Shown here: in pieces, positions 8,618 to 18,244 of the stretch | Layout: each line of letters opens with the position of its first letter | How positions within the stretch are numbered: position 1 is the stretch's first letter | Assembly (NCBI RefSeq): GCF_000428485.1 | Contig: NZ_AUAA01000009.1 | Span: 54,771-118,770, forward strand | DNA length: 64,000 nucleotides | Direction: 5' to 3' | DNA from: Epilithonimonas tenax DSM 16811 | Lineage (GTDB): Bacteria > Bacteroidota > Bacteroidia > Flavobacteriales > Weeksellaceae | Position numbers and translations under genes: made by a program | Notes under the pieces: generated by a model | Seen by the model: only the letters and a program-made list of their open reading frames with translations | Databases searched by the model: none | Told to the model about the DNA's origin: nothing

Positions 8618-9808
8618 ATGGAAAAGAAGAAATTTACTTTTAAAAAAGCATTGTCCATTTTTTTGGGACTGCTCTTCGTGGTGGCTGTTGTGGTCGGAAT
8701 CGGCTATCTTGTAAAATCCAATTCCTCGGAAAATGAGGTCTTCCTTACCAGAAAACCAAGCATCCAAAATCTGGATGACAAAGTAATGGCCACCGGAAAA
8801 ATTGAACCGCGTGAAGAGATCGAGATCAAACCGAATATCTCCGGAATCATCCAGACCATCAATGTAGACGAAGGGGACAAAGTAGAGGCTGGGCAGTTGA
8901 TTGCAACCATCAGAATCGTGCCGAATGTGACGGACGTTAACACTGCAACAATGCAGATCAACAATGCGCAGATCCAACTGTCAAATGCCAAAATTAATGT
9001 GGATAATCAGCAGAAGCAGTTTGCAATGCAGGATAAGCTTTATAAGCAAGGCGTGATTTCCAAACAAGAGTTTATCACGGCTCAGCAGCAACTGCAGACC
9101 ACTGTGCAACAACAGAAATTGGCCGTTCAGACTTTGAACGCGGCGCAGAAACAATTACAGATCGTAAGAACAGGTGCCACACCAGAATTACAAAGTATGG
9201 CCACGACTCAGATCCGTGCAAAAGCGGCAGGCACAGTTCTGACAATTCCTGTAAAAGTTGGTAGCCAGGTGATAGAGGCCAACGCCTTCAACGCTGGAAC
9301 CACCATCTGTTCTATCGCAGATCTTAATTCATTAATTTTCAAAGGCGACATCGATGAAGCGCAAGCCGGAAAACTGAAACAAGGGATGGATATGAAAGTA
9401 GTGATTGGTGCGTTGCAAAACAAGTCATTTCCCGGAAAGCTGACCCTGATTGCACCGAAAGGAACAGAAACCAGCGGAACCATAAAATTTGCTGTTGAGG
9501 GTGATGTTTACAATAAAACCGCAGAATATATCCGTGCAGGATTCAGTGCGAATGGAGAAATATTATTGAGTTCTAAGAAAAATGCCTTACTTTTGGATGA
9601 GTCACTTATCCAATATGAAAAGGGAAATAACAAAGCCTTTGTAGAAGCAAAGCAAGCGAACGGAAGCTACAAAAAAGTGTATGTGAAATTAGGTTCCAGT
9701 GATGGTATCAATGTCCAGATCCTTTCCGGAATCGATAAGAATGCAGAAATAAAAGTCTGGAATCCTTCTGACAAAGACAAAGACGAGCTGAAGGACAAAA
9801 AGAAATAA
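8618..9808 (+). CDS. MacA/HlyD-like periplasmic adaptor subunit
   Basis: 396 residues: one N-terminal membrane anchor (about 10-30), a biotinyl-lipoyl-like half motif VMATGKIEPREEIEIKPNISG, a coiled-coil hairpin rich in Gln (about 105-180), the second lipoyl half (RAKAAGTVLTIPVKVG), and a beta-barrel/membrane-proximal domain. It would bridge the inner-membrane ABC permeases to an outer membrane channel such as the TolC-like protein encoded at 2910-4256. The C-terminus is very lysine- and aspartate-rich. It is the last gene of the operon, followed by a terminator. Confidence 0.92.
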   Translation: MEKKKFTFKKALSIFLGLLFVVAVVVGIGYLVKSNSSENEVFLTRKPSIQNLDDKVMATGKIEPREEIEIKPNISGIIQTINVDEGDKVEAGQLIATIRIVPNVTDVNTATMQINNAQIQLSNAKINVDNQQKQFAMQDKLYKQGVISKQEFITAQQQLQTTVQQQKLAVQTLNAAQKQLQIVRTGATPELQSMATTQIRAKAAGTVLTIPVKVGSQVIEANAFNAGTTICSIADLNSLIFKGDIDEAQAGKLKQGMDMKVVIGALQNKSFPGKLTLIAPKGTETSGTIKFAVEGDVYNKTAEYIRAGFSANGEILLSSKKNALLLDESLIQYEKGNNKAFVEAKQANGSYKKVYVKLGSSDGINVQILSGIDKNAEIKVWNPSDKDKDELKDKKK

Positions 9809-9838
9809 ATAGACCTTTAATTATAATTGTTAAAAAAG

Positions 9839-9873
9839 ATCCGTCTTGTTTTTATAACAGGACGGATTTTTTG
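9839..9873 (+). terminator. intrinsic terminator of the MacAB-like operon
   Basis: An 11-bp stem ATCCGTCTTGT / ACAGGACGGAT (one G-T pair) is followed by a T-run, directly after the adaptor gene. Confidence 0.88.
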
Positions 9874-10027
9874 TTTGATCTATCCATTCCGTAAAAAGAA
9901 CGGTGTTCTGGATAATAAATCATGACGAAGTACCTACTGGTATCAAGACTGTATGGTAAGATTCGGTTTTCAATATCGTCATATGAGGTCAATATCTGAA
10001 TATGAGTTGTTCTTTTGATCCGCAAAA

Positions 10028-10108
10028 TCAAAAGCATCCAAATCCTACATCGCACAGACTGTGAATCCAGCAAGTTTCGGTGCGGGGATTTTTATCACCT
10101 ACAAAAAA
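10028..10108 (+). other. possible 3' remnant of an outer membrane barrel gene
   Basis: In the 349-bp gap after the adaptor gene, one frame reads SYIAQTVNPASFGAGIFITY, which has the look of a terminal barrel strand, but it has no start and there is a stop just upstream. It might be the tail of a deleted receptor gene or chance. The rest of this gap holds only the two flanking terminators. Confidence 0.25.
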
Positions 10109-10134
10109 ATCCCGCAAAAATTAATTTGCGGGAT
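10109..10134 (-). terminator. intrinsic terminator of the barrel receptor gene
   Basis: A perfect 10-bp stem ATCCCGCAAA / TTTGCGGGAT is followed on the minus strand by seven T residues, just after the stop of the gene at 10158. Confidence 0.85.
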
Positions 10135-10157
10135 ATTCTTATGTGATATTAAGATGA

Positions 10158-12737
10158 TTACATTGGCGCTTGTTGGTCGTCACCGCTCGCATTGGAATTG
10201 ATATCCTTTTTACGTTTTGGCTGTTCCACTTTTTCACCCTGTTTGAATCTGTAGGTCAAAGAAACAGTGAACTGTCTAGGCTGCCACTGCATATAGGAGT
10301 CTCTTCTACCGTTCGCGGTATAAGTCGTAGACTGCATGGCTCTCGTGTTGAAAACATCCTGAATATTAAAAGCCAGTGTCCCGTTTCCATTCCAAATGGT
10401 TTTAGACGCACCGAAGTTGACAGCGTACATCTCTTTTCTGTCCTGATATTCAGTTTTTGTTCCTCCTCTGTAGAATCCTTGTACTTGGAAATTAAGTGTT
10501 TTATCAATCTTGAAAGAACTGGTAAGTCTAGTTCTTGTAGAGATTCCTTTTCCGTTAAAATTAGCCGTATCTGTAATGTTATTAAAATCAGCATCCAATG
10601 TCTCGTACAATGTGCTTCCTTTGATGTTATATCCAAAAACATCTACATTCCCCATAAACTTCAACCAGCTGGTCGCATCCCAATTGAAGTTAAGATCTAA
10701 TCCATAAGTTTCTTCTGAACCAAGATTGATCGGTTTGGTGTGAAATTCAACCCGTTGACCGGTTTTGATTAGGCCCGCATCATCCAGATATTGGTATTCC
10801 ACAGCTTTGTTGTAAACCAGCATCTTGGTGTCATCAGTTTCACGTTTGTAATACAAAGTTGGATTGATCGTAAATTTTTTCTTAGAAATACTGTACCCTA
10901 CTTCGAAAGAGTCCACATAGGAAGGATTCAGATCGATATTACCATCAAAAATATTTTGATTGTCGCTATAGCTAGGATTTGGGATCAAAAAGAAACCCCG
11001 CGGTCTATCTATTCTTCTGGAATAATTAAGTAATAATTGATTGTCCTTTGCAAATTCATAACTCAAAAAGATACTTGGGAACAGGTTGTTATAGTTTTTC
11101 TTTCTGTTCTCTAGTGTATTGCTGTTTTCAAGATTACGGTAATCTGTGGTGACATTGGAGATTTCATCGCGCAATCCTAACTGATATCCAACTTTTCCGA
11201 TCTTACTTTTGAATTGAAGATAAAAAGCATTAAACAATTCTTTATAGGTAGCATCGTAGGTGTAAAGTCCCAGATATTGTAATGCCGAATTAGGTTTGGT
11301 ACTTTGCTGAACGTTATTATCATAAGTATTGTTGTTAGAATCCAAACGGTATCCAGCTTCTAGTTTAGAAGCTTCACCAATTGGCAATTCGTAATCAGCT
11401 TTTGCAACAATGTTTTGATTCTTGGTATTTTGATTGATAATGTTCTGAAGGGAAGATTTTTCACTGTAATTGATGAATTCCTCTATATTGGTATCATTCT
11501 TAGATTTGTTGCTTTGCAAACTAAGAGATGCTGATAGATTTTGCCCTTTGTTATCAAACTTGTGGTCCAACCCAAAATCTCCCTGAAAAGCCAGATTATT
11601 ATTGGTGCCCATATTTTTTCTTAAGGTATGGGAATCAGGCGTATTGAGGTAAAAGTAATCATAATTGATGTTACCGTTATTTTCGCTGTCAAAAGTTCTG
11701 ACAGTTCCGGACGCGTTGACAGAGGTTTTCTCATTGATATCGTAAACGATTCCTGCAGTAGCATTGTAGTTATTGTTAGCACTCTTTGTTATAGAATTTT
11801 GATGAGACTCTGTCTGGGTGCCAGTTTTTGTAACATTGTTATAATAATTATCATTTCTGCTGGTATTCTTGGATTCACGGTAGCCACCACCGCCATTCAG
11901 AAACCAGGAAAAACTGCCTTTTCTCCAGCTTAGACTTGTGTTTAGGTTGGTTTGAGGAAGATAGCCTAAAGTTCCAATAACACTTCCATTGAATCCTGTC
12001 TTTTTACTTTTCTTTAAAATGATATTAAGGATACCAGCCGTTCCACTCGCTTCAAACTTCGAAGATGGATTGGTGATCACCTCAATTTTTTCGATTTGGT
12101 CGGCAGGAATACTCTGTAATGCATTGGCGCCATCATCTATTCCCAAAAGGGCAGAAGGTTTTCCGTTGATCAGAAATCTGACGTTAGAACTGCCACGCAT
12201 AGACACCGTTCCGTCTGTATCTACGGAAACGGATGGTACATTTTGCAAAACATCCTGAAGACTGCCACCTTTGCTCACCAGATCTTGAGAAGGATCGTAC
12301 GTTTTTTTGTCAAGTTCTACTTTGTATGGTTTTGTAGACGCTGCAGTGATCACTACGCCTTGGATGTCGGTGGTATTGGTAAGATTTGTTTTCCCTGCAG
12401 ATACAATCACAAAAGGCGCAACGGGTCCTGCTTTTTCAACTCTAATGGTCTGTGTGAATTTTTTATAATCTACCGCCTCTATGGTGACGTTGTAGCTGCC
12501 TGGTGTCAAATCTATCTTGTAATTCCCATCTGCATCTGCAAGCACCGCATCAGTTAATTGTGCATTTTGACTGTTTTTAAAAGTAATAGATGCGTAGCCA
12601 ATTGCGCCATTCGTGTCTTTTACATTTCCAGAAATATTGACTTTCTGCTGAGCCATTACAAAGCTGGCCGCTCCTATAGTAAGGGCTAATCCAAAAGCTC
12701 TCTTTTGAAATATACTTACAATTTCCGTTCTTTTCAT
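10158..12737 (-). CDS. TonB-dependent receptor-like outer membrane beta-barrel protein
   Basis: 859 residues. A signal peptide (about 1-29, ending VMAQ) precedes a carboxypeptidase-regulatory-like beta-sandwich (about 33-115). This is followed by a plug domain with GGSLQDVLQNVPSVSVDTDG and the AGILNIILKKSKK segment, then a long barrel belonging to the outer-membrane-beta-barrel family (about 400-830). The end is a charged glutamine-rich tail rather than the usual terminal aromatic residue. Such proteins import unknown substrates, or act as a TonB-driven barrel without a known ligand. No SusD partner lies next to it, so a polysaccharide-utilisation role is not supported. Confidence 0.9.
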   Translation of the reverse strand: MKRTEIVSIFQKRAFGLALTIGAASFVMAQQKVNISGNVKDTNGAIGYASITFKNSQNAQLTDAVLADADGNYKIDLTPGSYNVTIEAVDYKKFTQTIRVEKAGPVAPFVIVSAGKTNLTNTTDIQGVVITAASTKPYKVELDKKTYDPSQDLVSKGGSLQDVLQNVPSVSVDTDGTVSMRGSSNVRFLINGKPSALLGIDDGANALQSIPADQIEKIEVITNPSSKFEASGTAGILNIILKKSKKTGFNGSVIGTLGYLPQTNLNTSLSWRKGSFSWFLNGGGGYRESKNTSRNDNYYNNVTKTGTQTESHQNSITKSANNNYNATAGIVYDINEKTSVNASGTVRTFDSENNGNINYDYFYLNTPDSHTLRKNMGTNNNLAFQGDFGLDHKFDNKGQNLSASLSLQSNKSKNDTNIEEFINYSEKSSLQNIINQNTKNQNIVAKADYELPIGEASKLEAGYRLDSNNNTYDNNVQQSTKPNSALQYLGLYTYDATYKELFNAFYLQFKSKIGKVGYQLGLRDEISNVTTDYRNLENSNTLENRKKNYNNLFPSIFLSYEFAKDNQLLLNYSRRIDRPRGFFLIPNPSYSDNQNIFDGNIDLNPSYVDSFEVGYSISKKKFTINPTLYYKRETDDTKMLVYNKAVEYQYLDDAGLIKTGQRVEFHTKPINLGSEETYGLDLNFNWDATSWLKFMGNVDVFGYNIKGSTLYETLDADFNNITDTANFNGKGISTRTRLTSSFKIDKTLNFQVQGFYRGGTKTEYQDRKEMYAVNFGASKTIWNGNGTLAFNIQDVFNTRAMQSTTYTANGRRDSYMQWQPRQFTVSLTYRFKQGEKVEQPKRKKDINSNASGDDQQAPM

Positions 12738-12764
12738 TCTTTATTATTTATGAGCCGTTGCTCT

Positions 12765-13790
12765 TTATTTTATATCTTTTTTATCCAGCCAGTCTTGGTA
12801 GGCTTTCGCATTTATGGCGTGCGTTGCAGCGTTATCCGTGAATTTATGGTAACCAAATCTCGCAGGATCGGCACACATAAAAATGTAATTGTTTTTTTCT
12901 GCATCCAGAACCGCAGTTAGAGCGCCCTTATCCACAATACAAATGGGTCCTGGCGGAATGCCTTTGTTCGCATAAGTGTTGTACAGCGAAGGTTCCCTCA
13001 GGTGTTTGTAATAAACTCTTTTGATCTGTAATGTGAAATTGCTGGCTTTGTTCACTGCATAAATCACCGTTGGGTCACTTTGCAGTTTCATTCCTTTTTT
13101 ATAACGGTTCAGGTAAAGTCCGGCAATGGTTCTCTGCTCATCTGGCTTGCCGCCTGATTCTTTGTAAACGATCGAAGCCAACGCATAAATCTGATCTCTT
13201 GTTAAACCGGATTGTTTTTCTTTTTCGATTCTCGCCGCAGTCCAAAATGTGTTATATTCATTCTCGAATTTATCGAAGAATTCTTTAGGCGTTACGGTCC
13301 AGAAAAAATCATAGGTGTTGTTGAAGAAGTATTTCTTCAGGTCTTCCGCATTTTTGTAACCTTTGCCAACAGCAATTTCGTTGAGCTGATTCGCAAATGT
13401 CGCAGAATCAATTTCTGTTTTTTTTGTCACTCTGCCGATCATCTGATAAACATCATCAAAGTCTTTGATCCGGAAAGAATTGGGCGTTTGATTGCCAGCG
13501 ATGATCATATTGACGATCGCGCGGTTATTCATTCCGGATTTGAGTTCATATCGTCCAGGTTGATAATTTGCTCCAAGCTTCTTGTCTTCGGCGATACTTG
13601 TGAAATCATCTTGGTTCCTGATGTAAGGTGCAATCGAATCTAAGATCTGCTGAGGTTTTGCATGATGAGGAATCAGGACAAAACCGTCTTTTTCTACATT
13701 GTTTCCAACATATTTGTTGAAGAATCTAATCCCAAAAAATCCCAGAATTACAATCACGACAACAGATATTATAAGAATTATTTTTTTCAT
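12765..13790 (-). CDS. mltG: endolytic murein transglycosylase MltG
   Basis: 341 residues with one N-terminal membrane helix (about 4-24) and a periplasmic YceG domain. The catalytic glutamate lies in IYALASIVYKESG, and the conserved DPTVIYAV and GIPPGPI blocks follow. MltG cleaves nascent peptidoglycan strands and helps set glycan length. It lies 59 bp downstream of dapF on the same strand, so two cell-wall genes are grouped, since DapF supplies meso-diaminopimelate for the peptide stem. Confidence 0.95.
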   Translation of the reverse strand: MKKIILIISVVVIVILGFFGIRFFNKYVGNNVEKDGFVLIPHHAKPQQILDSIAPYIRNQDDFTSIAEDKKLGANYQPGRYELKSGMNNRAIVNMIIAGNQTPNSFRIKDFDDVYQMIGRVTKKTEIDSATFANQLNEIAVGKGYKNAEDLKKYFFNNTYDFFWTVTPKEFFDKFENEYNTFWTAARIEKEKQSGLTRDQIYALASIVYKESGGKPDEQRTIAGLYLNRYKKGMKLQSDPTVIYAVNKASNFTLQIKRVYYKHLREPSLYNTYANKGIPPGPICIVDKGALTAVLDAEKNNYIFMCADPARFGYHKFTDNAATHAINAKAYQDWLDKKDIK

Positions 13791-13849
13791 AGTTTAATTG
13801 GTAAAAGAGATTTTAACTTTCTTTATTTTTTCAATTATCAAATCTTTAA

Positions 13850-14626
13850 TTATAAAGCAATATCTCCTTTAAAAACCTGATTTGCCGGACCTTCCAGCCA
13901 AATGTCGGAGAAACCTTCGCCATTCTTCTCAGCATAGACCTTCAGCTTTCCTCCCAAAACCCTGACTCCTACAGAAGTTTGATTATTTTTATCCATAAAA
14001 GTTAAAGCCGCAGCAGTAACGCCTGTTCCGCAACTGAAGGTCTCATCTTCCACGCCGCGTTCGTAAGTTCTTACAAACAATTCTTTGTCAGAAAGAGCTT
14101 CCACGAAGTTGACATTGATTCCGTCTTGCTTATAAGTTTCGGAATTTCGTATTTCGTTACCGGTTTTGAAAACATTATAATTATTTAACATTTCCACGTA
14201 CTTCACATAATGTGGCGAACCAGTGTTGAGGACGTAGTCATTTCCATCTGTACTGATGGTTTTTACATCAATCATTTTAAGCTTTACGATGCCATTTTTG
14301 ATCTCCGCTTTGTGCAGTCCGTCGATCGCATCAAAAACAGTTTTGTCTTCGAAGATGTCTAAGAAATGAGCAAAAGCCACGATGCAGCGTCCGCCATTGC
14401 CACACATTGTACTTTCGTTCCCGTCGGAGTTGTAATACACCATTTTGAAGTCAGAATTCTCATCGTTTTCCAGTAGAATCAGCCCGTCTCCGCCAATTCC
14501 GAAACGTCTGTCGCAAAGTTTTTCAATGAGTTCAGTGCTTTTTGGGAATTCAAGATCTCGGTTGTCAATCATTACAAAATCATTTCCCGTTCCCTGGTAT
14601 TTATAAAATTTGATTTGTTTGTTCAT
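13850..14626 (-). CDS. dapF: diaminopimelate epimerase
   Basis: 258 residues. The two catalytic cysteines are visible in MCGNGGRC (Cys75) and FSCGTGVTAAA (Cys199), and the N-terminus KYQGTGNDFVMIDNR is typical. The enzyme converts L,L- to meso-diaminopimelate for lysine and peptidoglycan synthesis without a cofactor. It is slightly shorter than the Escherichia coli enzyme (274), as is usual in Bacteroidota. It is divergent from the sigma factor gene at 14899. Confidence 0.96.
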   Translation of the reverse strand: MNKQIKFYKYQGTGNDFVMIDNRDLEFPKSTELIEKLCDRRFGIGGDGLILLENDENSDFKMVYYNSDGNESTMCGNGGRCIVAFAHFLDIFEDKTVFDAIDGLHKAEIKNGIVKLKMIDVKTISTDGNDYVLNTGSPHYVKYVEMLNNYNVFKTGNEIRNSETYKQDGINVNFVEALSDKELFVRTYERGVEDETFSCGTGVTAAALTFMDKNNQTSVGVRVLGGKLKVYAEKNGEGFSDIWLEGPANQVFKGDIAL

Positions 14627-14854
14627 GTTTTTTTATTTATCAAATAAATGGCCTGAAGTTATTTTTTTTGAAGTAAAAGAAACGCCACGCGTATTTTATT
14701 TTAAATTATTGAATAGTAATGAATTGGTTATTTTCCTCATGGAAAAATGAAGCCCGTAAAAATACTTAATTTAAAGACAATTTAATCTTGATTGGTGTTA
14801 TTTAAATTTAATCTAAAATGCTAATGGATTATAGAATTTCTCAATCTTGGTATG

Positions 14855-14886
14855 TTGAATTTTTTTAATTATTATAACTATCTTTG
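14855..14886 (+). promoter_or_regulatory. housekeeping-type promoter of the sigma factor gene
   Basis: TTG (14855-14857), 21 bp, then TATCTTTG (14879-14886), a close match to the Bacteroidota consensus. The -7 box includes a TTG that an automatic start caller could take as a start codon. With this promoter the ATG at 14899 is the only sensible start, with a leader of a few bases. Confidence 0.75.
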
Positions 14887-14898
14887 TTCGTCGAAAAA

Positions 14899-15456
14899 AT
14901 GAAAGAAGATCAGCTACTTACCCTCATCATAAAAGCCAGAGACAAAGATCAAAAGGCTCAGACACAGCTCATTAATTCGTTTTGGGTGGATGTGTTCTCT
15001 TTTGTGATGAACAAAGTGAAGGATGAGAATGACGCGGATGAAATCACGGTTTCGGTATTTTCAAAGGTGCTGAATAAGCTGGACCTCTTCGATCCCAGTT
15101 TTCAGTTCAAAACCTGGATTCTGACGATCGCACAGAATACAATCATCGATTTTTGGAGAAAAAGAAGCCGCGAAAACGAAGATCCTAACGCCAATCTGCA
15201 AGACGTTAAAAATGAATTTGCAAGATCTCCCGAAGAATTATTAATATCGGAGGAAGACCAGCAAAAGATCATCAAGATCATAGAAACAATGGATGCCAAG
15301 AATCAGGACATTATACGTCTTAGATTTTTTGAGGAAAAAAGCATCAAAGAAATAGCAGAAGAGCTCAATCTTTCTGTTGCGAATACAAAAGTGAGAATAA
15401 TGCGCGCCAAAAAAATATTGGCCGAATTGTTAAAAGAAGACGAAACCGATTTTTAA
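14899..15456 (+). CDS. RNA polymerase sigma-70 family (ECF-type) sigma factor
   Basis: 185 residues from the ATG at 14899. Region 2 is seen at about 25-90 ([39 protein letters not shown]) and region 4 at about 125-180 ([20 protein letters not shown], helix-turn-helix). No anti-sigma factor gene is adjacent. The gene is followed 13 bp later by lipA and probably cotranscribed. It resembles flavobacterial sigma factors whose regulon is not known from sequence. Confidence 0.9.
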   Translation: MKEDQLLTLIIKARDKDQKAQTQLINSFWVDVFSFVMNKVKDENDADEITVSVFSKVLNKLDLFDPSFQFKTWILTIAQNTIIDFWRKRSRENEDPNANLQDVKNEFARSPEELLISEEDQQKIIKIIETMDAKNQDIIRLRFFEEKSIKEIAEELNLSVANTKVRIMRAKKILAELLKEDETDF

Positions 15457-15469
15457 ATTTAAGATCATA

Positions 15470-16339
15470 ATGGAGGATTTAATTCAACAAGATACAGTCA
15501 TTCAAAAACCCAAATGGATCCGCGTCAAATTACCAACGGGTAAAAACTACCGCGAGCTGAGACATTTGGTAGATAAATATAAACTCAATACCATCTGCCA
15601 AAGTGGTAGTTGTCCCAATATGGGCGAGTGCTGGGGCGAGGGAACAGCAACATTCATGATTCTTGGAAATATCTGTACGAGAAGCTGCGGTTTTTGTGGT
15701 GTGAAAACCGGAAAACCTTTGGATGTCAACTGGGACGAACCAGAAAAAGTGGCACGTTCGATCAAATTAATGAAAATCAAACACGCTGTTTTGACTTCCG
15801 TTGACCGTGATGATTTGAAAGATATGGGATCTATCCTTTGGGGCGAAACGGTAAATGCCGTTCGTCGGATTTCCCCGGGAACGACTATGGAGACTTTGAT
15901 TCCGGATTTTCAAGGCATCACAAAACACCTAGACAGAATGATAGAAGTGGCGCCCGAAGTGATCTCTCACAATATGGAAACCGTAAAACGTTTGACAAGA
16001 GAAGTAAGAATCCAGGCCAAATACGAGAGAAGTCTTGAAGTTTTAAGGTATTTGAAAGAAGCTGGACAAAACCGCACAAAAACGGGTGTCATGTTAGGAT
16101 TAGGAGAAACAAGAGACGAGGTTTTCCAGACGATCGAAGATATCAGGAACGCCAATGTAGATGTTATTACGATGGGTCAATATCTGCAACCAACGAAAAA
16201 ACACCTTCCTGTGAAAAGCTTTATCACGCCCGAACAGTTTGATGAATACGGCGATTTTGCCAGGAATTTAGGTTTTCGCCACGTAGAAAGTTCACCTTTG
16301 GTGAGAAGTTCTTACCACGCAGAAAAGCACATTCACTAG
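15470..16339 (+). CDS. lipA: lipoyl synthase
   Basis: 289 residues of a radical SAM enzyme with both iron-sulfur cluster motifs: auxiliary cluster cysteines 43, 48 and 54 ([12 protein letters not shown]) and radical [11 protein letters not shown] (69-76). The conserved RSSYHA near the C-terminus supplies the serine ligand of the auxiliary cluster. It inserts two sulfurs into octanoyl groups on E2 and GcvH proteins to make lipoate. No lipB is adjacent. A terminator follows. Confidence 0.97.
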   Translation: MEDLIQQDTVIQKPKWIRVKLPTGKNYRELRHLVDKYKLNTICQSGSCPNMGECWGEGTATFMILGNICTRSCGFCGVKTGKPLDVNWDEPEKVARSIKLMKIKHAVLTSVDRDDLKDMGSILWGETVNAVRRISPGTTMETLIPDFQGITKHLDRMIEVAPEVISHNMETVKRLTREVRIQAKYERSLEVLRYLKEAGQNRTKTGVMLGLGETRDEVFQTIEDIRNANVDVITMGQYLQPTKKHLPVKSFITPEQFDEYGDFARNLGFRHVESSPLVRSSYHAEKHIH

Positions 16340-16361
16340 AATTGCACGCTATAAACTAAAG

Positions 16362-16386
16362 AAAAGACTCCTAAATGGAGTCTTTT
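16362..16386. terminator. bidirectional terminator between lipA and a small membrane gene
   Basis: A 10-bp perfect stem AAAAGACTCC / GGAGTCTTTT with loop TAAAT. It overlaps the stop codon of the small gene on the minus strand. Confidence 0.75.
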
Positions 16387-16559
16387 ACTGTTTGTTCTAC
16401 TGGCTGTACATTGTCAGTTTTGTTCATGTTTTCCACTTGTTGCGGGATGAACATCATATAGGCAAAATAACCTAAAAGAAATAATCCAACTACTACAATG
16501 ATGGCAATCATAGGGCCTTTGTTCGTCTGGGTATCTGTTTTTGGAATGTCTGATCTCAT
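16371..16559 (-). CDS. small single-helix membrane protein, unknown function
   Basis: 62 residues: a polar N-terminus, one transmembrane helix (about 16-38, MIAIIVVVGLFLLGYFAYMM) and a short polar C-terminus. The codon pattern and a good ATG support a real gene. A -7-like box (TAGTTTTG on the minus strand) lies at 16583-16590. I do not recognise a family and assign no function. Confidence 0.65.
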   Translation of the reverse strand: MRSDIPKTDTQTNKGPMIAIIVVVGLFLLGYFAYMMFIPQQVENMNKTDNVQPVEQTVKDSI

Positions 16560-16671
16560 AACTTTATTTTTTTGATCTATTGCAAAACTAATGCCTGATT
16601 ATCATGTAAGTGTTTTTATCAATCATAATTTGGTTTGTGTAAAAATTAATGGGGTGGATGTTTTTATACGA

Positions 16672-16701
16672 GTTAATTTTGAAATTAACCCTGTATATTT
16701 G
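16672..16701 (+). promoter_or_regulatory. amt promoter with overlapping palindromic operator
   Basis: A perfect inverted repeat GTTAATTT-TG-AAATTAAC (16672-16689) lies 4 bp before TATATTTG (16694-16701), an exact -7 match. No good -33 element stands at the usual distance, so the palindrome sits where it would be, as expected for a regulator-dependent promoter. Confidence 0.6.
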
Positions 16702-16727
16702 TGGGGTTAAAAAATAAATTATTTAAA

Positions 16728-18071
16728 ATGAAAACCGAAAAACGCTGGATTGTTTCTTTCGTCATTATCAGTATCATTTCCGTCGCTGCGCTTTTCTGGC
16801 CAGGACAGACTTCATCACCCTTACCAGGGACCTTTTTGGGAGAAGCTAATATTGTAGGCGCAGATGTGGCCTGGATTCTGGCATCTTCTGGTTTGGTTTT
16901 GCTGATGACACCTGGGCTTTCTTTTTTCTACGGCGGAATGGTTGGGAAGAAAAATATGATTTCTACCATGTTGCAGAGTTTTATCGCATTAGGTGTGATT
17001 AGTATTCTTTGGGTGGTGGTAGGATTCAGTCTGTCATTTGGAGAATCGATCGGGATCACGATTGATGGTGTTCATTACGGCATTATTGGCAGTCCAATGA
17101 CTTATTTATTTTTTAACAACGTTGGTGTTTTGCCGCATAGCAAAATGGCGTCTACGATGCCTTTTATTTTGTTTGCATTGTTTCAGATGAAATTTGCAGT
17201 CATTACGCCAGCGCTGATCACGGGTTCTTTTGCAGAACGTGTTAGGTTTATTTCGTACTTATTATTTATGGTGCTGTTCAGCTTGTGCATCTACACACCG
17301 CTTTGTCATATGGTTTGGCATCCGGACGGATTACTGAATAAGTATTTCCGTGTTAAAGACTTTGCTGGTGGAACAGTGGTGCATATGAGTGCCGGATTTG
17401 CAGCTTTGGCCGGTGCAATGATGATTGGAAAAAGAAAAAATCCACACCACGAACCTTCAAATATCCCTTTTGTCATTCTTGGAACCGGAATGCTGTGGTT
17501 TGGCTGGTTTGGTTTCAATGCAGGATCAGCTTTGGCTGCCAATGCAACGGCGGCGATGGCTTTCGGAACAACCACGATTGCATCGGGAACGGCAATGTTA
17601 TCCTGGATCTTTTTTGACAGAGTGAATGGTAGAAAGGTTTCTGCTTTGGGCGCTTGTATCGGAGCGGTTATCGGTTTGGTGGCGATCACGCCTGCTGCAG
17701 GTTTTGTTACGATTCCACACGCTATTTTTATTGGATTTATTTCCGCAATTGTGTCGAATTTGATGTGCAATTGGAAACGCTTGAAGAAAGTGGACGATAC
17801 TTTGGACGTTTTCGCTTGTCACGGCATGGGCGGCATTATGGGAATGATTCTAACAGCGATTCTTGCTCAAGGAGAAAACGCAAGTCTGATCCACGGTGGT
17901 TTCGAGGTCTTTGCACATCATATGATGGCCTTGGTTTTAGTTTGCGCTTTCACATTTTTAGGATCAATCATTTTGTATAAAGTTACAGATGTGATCATCC
18001 CATTAAGAGTTGCAGAAGATTCCGAAACCATCGGTTTGGACTTGTCTCAACACGATGAAAGTTTGGTTTAG
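16728..18071 (+). CDS. amt: ammonium transporter Amt
   Basis: 447 residues from the ATG at 16728; an upstream TTG lies inside the -7 box and is not a start. The N-terminal hydrophobic stretch resembles a signal peptide, followed by eleven predicted membrane helices. Family landmarks are present: LMTPGLSFFYGGMVGKKN, the DFAGGTVVHMSAG segment carrying the first pore histidine, GWFGFNAGSA, and the FACHGMGG segment with the second. It conducts ammonium/ammonia at low external nitrogen. No glnK is next to it, which is unusual for amt loci and may mean that the regulator is elsewhere. Confidence 0.95.
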   Translation: MKTEKRWIVSFVIISIISVAALFWPGQTSSPLPGTFLGEANIVGADVAWILASSGLVLLMTPGLSFFYGGMVGKKNMISTMLQSFIALGVISILWVVVGFSLSFGESIGITIDGVHYGIIGSPMTYLFFNNVGVLPHSKMASTMPFILFALFQMKFAVITPALITGSFAERVRFISYLLFMVLFSLCIYTPLCHMVWHPDGLLNKYFRVKDFAGGTVVHMSAGFAALAGAMMIGKRKNPHHEPSNIPFVILGTGMLWFGWFGFNAGSALAANATAAMAFGTTTIASGTAMLSWIFFDRVNGRKVSALGACIGAVIGLVAITPAAGFVTIPHAIFIGFISAIVSNLMCNWKRLKKVDDTLDVFACHGMGGIMGMILTAILAQGENASLIHGGFEVFAHHMMALVLVCAFTFLGSIILYKVTDVIIPLRVAEDSETIGLDLSQHDESLV

Positions 18072-18110
18072 AAAATATTGTAATTTAATGACTTGATTTT
18101 GATATGAAGA

Positions 18111-18143
18111 AAACCTCACATAATTACTGTTGATGGGGTTTTT
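18111..18143 (+). terminator. probable terminator of amt
   Basis: Stem AAAACCTCA / TGGGGTTTT (one G-T pair) with a loop of about 14 bases, followed by a short T-run. It is weaker than other terminators in the window. Confidence 0.5.
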
Positions 18144-18244
18144 CATTGTTTCAATTTAACTTGATATTGGTAATTAATTTCTCACCAAAACACACCCGAA
18201 ATACGCCAGAAAATCTCTAAATTCGTGTCTTAAATTTTTATGAG

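Noticed and set aside
10170..11033. plus-strand frames within the TonB receptor gene
   Set aside because: Shadows of the receptor on the opposite strand; no starts or motifs of their own.
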